Position numbers and translations under genes: made by a program. The notes beneath the pieces were generated by a model. The model searched no databases. It was not told the origin of the DNA and saw only the letters and a list, made by a program, of their open reading frames with translations. Positions 61,998 through 64,000 of a DNA stretch of 64,000 nucleotides are shown piece after piece. Origin of the DNA: CAIJXB01 sp964439595 (GTDB taxonomy: Bacteria > Chlamydiota > Chlamydiia > Chlamydiales > Rhabdochlamydiaceae); NCBI GenBank assembly GCA_964439595.1, contig CAYTOK010000008.1, forward strand, positions 29,881 to 93,880, written 5' to 3'. Every line of letters begins with the position of its first letter. The stretch's first letter is position 1.

Positions 61998-62603
61998 TTA
62001 TGTCTTTTCTGGAGACACCGGTGCATGTTGTATTGTTATTTTATCAATAAGGCCATACTTAAGGGCTTCTTCAGGACTCATAAATAGGTCTCTTTCGGAG
62101 TCTTCTAGAATCTGTTCTACTGTTTTTCCTGTGAGATTTGCCATAATAGCGGCGCACATTTGTTTTAAAATCAAAATCTCTTGGGCTTGTAGTGCGATAT
62201 CTGCAGATGTACCTGTTACACCCCCGCTTGGTTGGTGGATCATGATACGACTATTAGGAAGCGCAAAACGTTTGCCTTTAGTGCCTGCAGCCAAAAGTAG
62301 GGCCGCCATGGAAGAACTATGACCTAAACAATACGTGTTTATGTCGTAGCTCATAAACTGCATGGTATCATATATAGCAAGTGCCGATGTGATAAGACCA
62401 CCGGGAGAATTAATGTATAAATTAATGTCTTTTTTAGGGTCTTCTGCTCTTAAAAAAAGAAGCTGTGCAATTACTGTGTTGGCAACTTGATCATTGATTT
62501 CTGTCCCTATGAAAATAATACGATCTTTCAGTAGACGAGAAAAAATATCCATAGCACGCTCTCCACGGCCTGTGTCTTCTATAACATAAGGAATTGTATA
62601 CAT
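61998..62603 (-). CDS. clpP: ATP-dependent Clp protease proteolytic subunit ClpP
   Basis: Serine peptidase barrel, 201 residues. Catalytic Ser in LGHSSSMAA, His in RIMIHQPSGG, Asp in SERDLFMSPEEA. AGGAAGCCC before ATG. 40 nt after tig, 106 nt before clpX. One of the chlamydial ClpP paralogues; clpP1/clpP2 identity not decided here. Confidence 0.97.
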   Translation of the reverse strand: MYTIPYVIEDTGRGERAMDIFSRLLKDRIIFIGTEINDQVANTVIAQLLFLRAEDPKKDINLYINSPGGLITSALAIYDTMQFMSYDINTYCLGHSSSMAALLLAAGTKGKRFALPNSRIMIHQPSGGVTGTSADIALQAQEILILKQMCAAIMANLTGKTVEQILEDSERDLFMSPEEALKYGLIDKITIQHAPVSPEKT

Positions 62604-62642
62604 GGGCTTCCTAGGTAAAAATGGGGTTTGATCTTGGCAAGG

Positions 62643-63917
62643 TTACGTAAGTGCAGCCTTGCTTTTCTCCTGAGACAGAATATAATCTATTGCCTTTTCC
62701 ATGACAAGACTAGAAAAATAAGAAGAGGTAGTTTCTTCTTGGCTTAAAGGTAAATTAGCATCTTGTATCAAGCGTCTAGAAAGATAAAAAAGCTGTAGGC
62801 TTTTGTTTGACTGTGTTGTTAGAAGGTCTACTAGCTCTTTCTTTTCTTTAGAGGTAAATGATTCCCATTCTTTTACAAAAGCCGGGTCTTTACCTAGTTG
62901 CTGCCATCTGAAATCTATCTCTGTTCTTATAATCGAAAGAGGAAGATCTACAGGGTATGTGGATAAGAGAAAATCTACGACTTCTTCTGCGCATTTAACT
63001 TTAAAAGAACGGTCTGTTTCCTTGTTTAAAAGATCTTTTATGTGGTCAAAAAGCTCTTCTTTGGACTGCACTTTTAATTTTTTTAGGAGGTCGTCATTCC
63101 ATTCGGGCATAGTTGGTTTTTCTATTTTTTTAATGGTAACAAGAACTTTTTTAGGAGAAAACAGAGTTTTTTCCTCTTCGGTCATGTCATTTTCAGGTCC
63201 ACTCATGCCTTCAATAGATTCATTAAGGTTTTTTCCTAACACAAGGGGTTTCATCCAAGCTGCCATAGATTCGTCTGTGACTTCAAAGCGGGTATTTTCA
63301 AATAAAGGAGATGAGGGTGTAGTATCTACTACGTGGCAATCTAAAATAACAAAATCACCTTCTTCTACAGGACGGTCAGAGATAGGAGTCCAATCTGCGT
63401 AGAAAAATAGTGTTTGTCTTACTGTATCTGCAATCCGCTTTTCTGTTACTTCTGGTTTTACGGCTTTTAAAGTGAAAAGAGAGGCATCAACAGCTGGAAC
63501 ATTAGGAGGTATCTCAAAGAAAATAGACAACTTAGCTTTGTTAAAAGAAAAAGATAGCCATTTTCCAGGTAGATCGATTTCTTTATTTTCTAGTAAATTA
63601 TTTTTTTCTAAAGCGGGGATTCCTGTTAGGTTTAGGCACTCAATAGCAGCTAACCGAAGAAGATGTTCTTTTGTAGATCGTTCAATTTCTTGTGGGAAGT
63701 GTTGGATAATGCGATCTAAAGGGGCTTTTCCTTTGCGAAAACCTGGAAGTACTGCTAATTTTTTTACTAGAAGAGTGGCTTTTTCTTTAGCCGTATTAAT
63801 TAATTCTTCGTTGATATCGATAAGACATTCTATTCGACTTAAGGGTTTTTTCTCTACAGTGACGCGGATTAAAGAGTTGGCGAAATCTTTTTGTGTCGTA
63901 TCTAGTGTTGTAGTCAT
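62643..63917 (-). CDS. tig: Trigger factor
   Basis: Ribosome-bound chaperone with peptidyl-prolyl isomerase domain. 424 residues: N-terminal ribosome-binding domain with the signature FRKGKAPL near 60, an insert-poor PPIase-like domain (PVEEGDFVILDCHV), and the helical C-terminal arms. AAAGGAGAATAAA before ATG. First gene of tig-clpP-clpX, same order as Chlamydia CT707-CT705 as recalled. Confidence 0.93.
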   Translation of the reverse strand: MTTTLDTTQKDFANSLIRVTVEKKPLSRIECLIDINEELINTAKEKATLLVKKLAVLPGFRKGKAPLDRIIQHFPQEIERSTKEHLLRLAAIECLNLTGIPALEKNNLLENKEIDLPGKWLSFSFNKAKLSIFFEIPPNVPAVDASLFTLKAVKPEVTEKRIADTVRQTLFFYADWTPISDRPVEEGDFVILDCHVVDTTPSSPLFENTRFEVTDESMAAWMKPLVLGKNLNESIEGMSGPENDMTEEEKTLFSPKKVLVTIKKIEKPTMPEWNDDLLKKLKVQSKEELFDHIKDLLNKETDRSFKVKCAEEVVDFLLSTYPVDLPLSIIRTEIDFRWQQLGKDPAFVKEWESFTSKEKKELVDLLTTQSNKSLQLFYLSRRLIQDANLPLSQEETTSSYFSSLVMEKAIDYILSQEKSKAALT

Positions 63918-63950
63918 TTTATTCTCCTTTTAAAGTAGAAATTACAGAAA

Positions 63951-64000
63951 AGCGGGTGATGAGGCTCGAACTCACGACTTTCACGTTGGCAACGTGACGC
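63951..64000 (-). tRNA. tRNA-Gly (GCC), 5' end cut by window edge
   Basis: The 3' half is visible: anticodon stem TCACG/CGTGA around TTGCCAA (anticodon GCC), T arm with TTCGAGC, acceptor CACCCGC and discriminator T. The D arm and 5' acceptor lie beyond 64000. It is 33 nt upstream of tig. Confidence 0.93.

Noticed and set aside
62803..63402. 199-codon plus-strand frame
   Set aside because: Shadow of tig, with Ser/Phe-rich antisense composition.
1..64000. CRISPR arrays, rRNA genes, intact insertion sequences, prophage
   Set aside because: None seen: no regularly spaced repeats, no rRNA, only a TnpB relic.

Overview
The window looks like the chromosome of a member of the Chlamydiae outside the genus Chlamydia. 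The evidence is a type III secretion block in the Chlamydia order (SctD with two FHA domains, SctE, needle SctF, SctG), a 45-residue L36, the hrcA-grpE-dnaK operon, a 1015-residue NAD glutamate dehydrogenase, a chloroplast-type glycerol-3-phosphate acyltransferase, an SNF2 helicase and several hydrophobic proteins that resemble inclusion-membrane or secreted proteins. A porin of the Lpg1974/MOMP-like type suggests the Simkania/Rhabdochlamydia side of the phylum; this placement is inference. DNA is AT-rich and most genes lie on the minus strand.

Layout. 1-3.6 kb is accessory: an edge-clipped gene resembling plant-type PI4K-gamma kinases, a broken archaeal-type AAA ATPase/DUF234 gene with a poly-C tract and twin palindromes at its start, and a second DUF234 fragment. 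3.6-7.4 kb is the heat-shock operon hrcA-grpE-dnaK with two degenerate CIRCE-like sites. 7.6-18.6 kb holds a 1143-residue membrane protein of unknown function, gdh, a VOC protein, rpsD, trhO and a cysteine-rich protein. 18.7-28.9 kb holds an SNF2 helicase, ogt, a MORN-like lipoprotein, pheT, a LysM protein, yidD and a YagE/DUF155 protein, followed by tRNA-Leu(GAG). 29.4-36.6 kb holds a membrane protein, the rpmH-rnpA-uvrD-DTW/Tsr3 operon, divergent rpmJ-rpsN and two secreted beta-propeller candidates. 36.8-43.6 kb is the M16 protease-plsB-rng-plsX-rpmF cluster, conserved in Chlamydia as I recall it. 43.7-52.4 kb is mixed: an alpha/beta hydrolase, an ankyrin-like protein, a TnpB relic, an Asp23/AmaP-like pair, a porin, two Inc-like membrane proteins and an M50 protease. 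52.3-60.7 kb holds a PhyH-type dioxygenase, a DxD glycosyltransferase with a GAMT-like methyltransferase, the type III block, a second DxD glycosyltransferase and small unknown genes. 60.7-63.9 kb is tig-clpP-clpX, and a clipped tRNA-Gly(GCC) ends the window.

The most unusual signal is a recurrent leader architecture. In front of six genes on both strands (the MORN-like lipoprotein, rpmH, rpmJ, the LysM gene, the PhyH gene and clpX) an AGGAG/GGGAG Shine-Dalgarno sequence lies much too far from the start codon. It is immediately followed by a hairpin whose 3' foot ends 8-9 nt before ATG. Folding the hairpin would put the Shine-Dalgarno sequence at normal distance. Single cases are known in phage T4 (genes 38 and 25); a recurrent set in a bacterial chromosome could be a distinct translation-control system.
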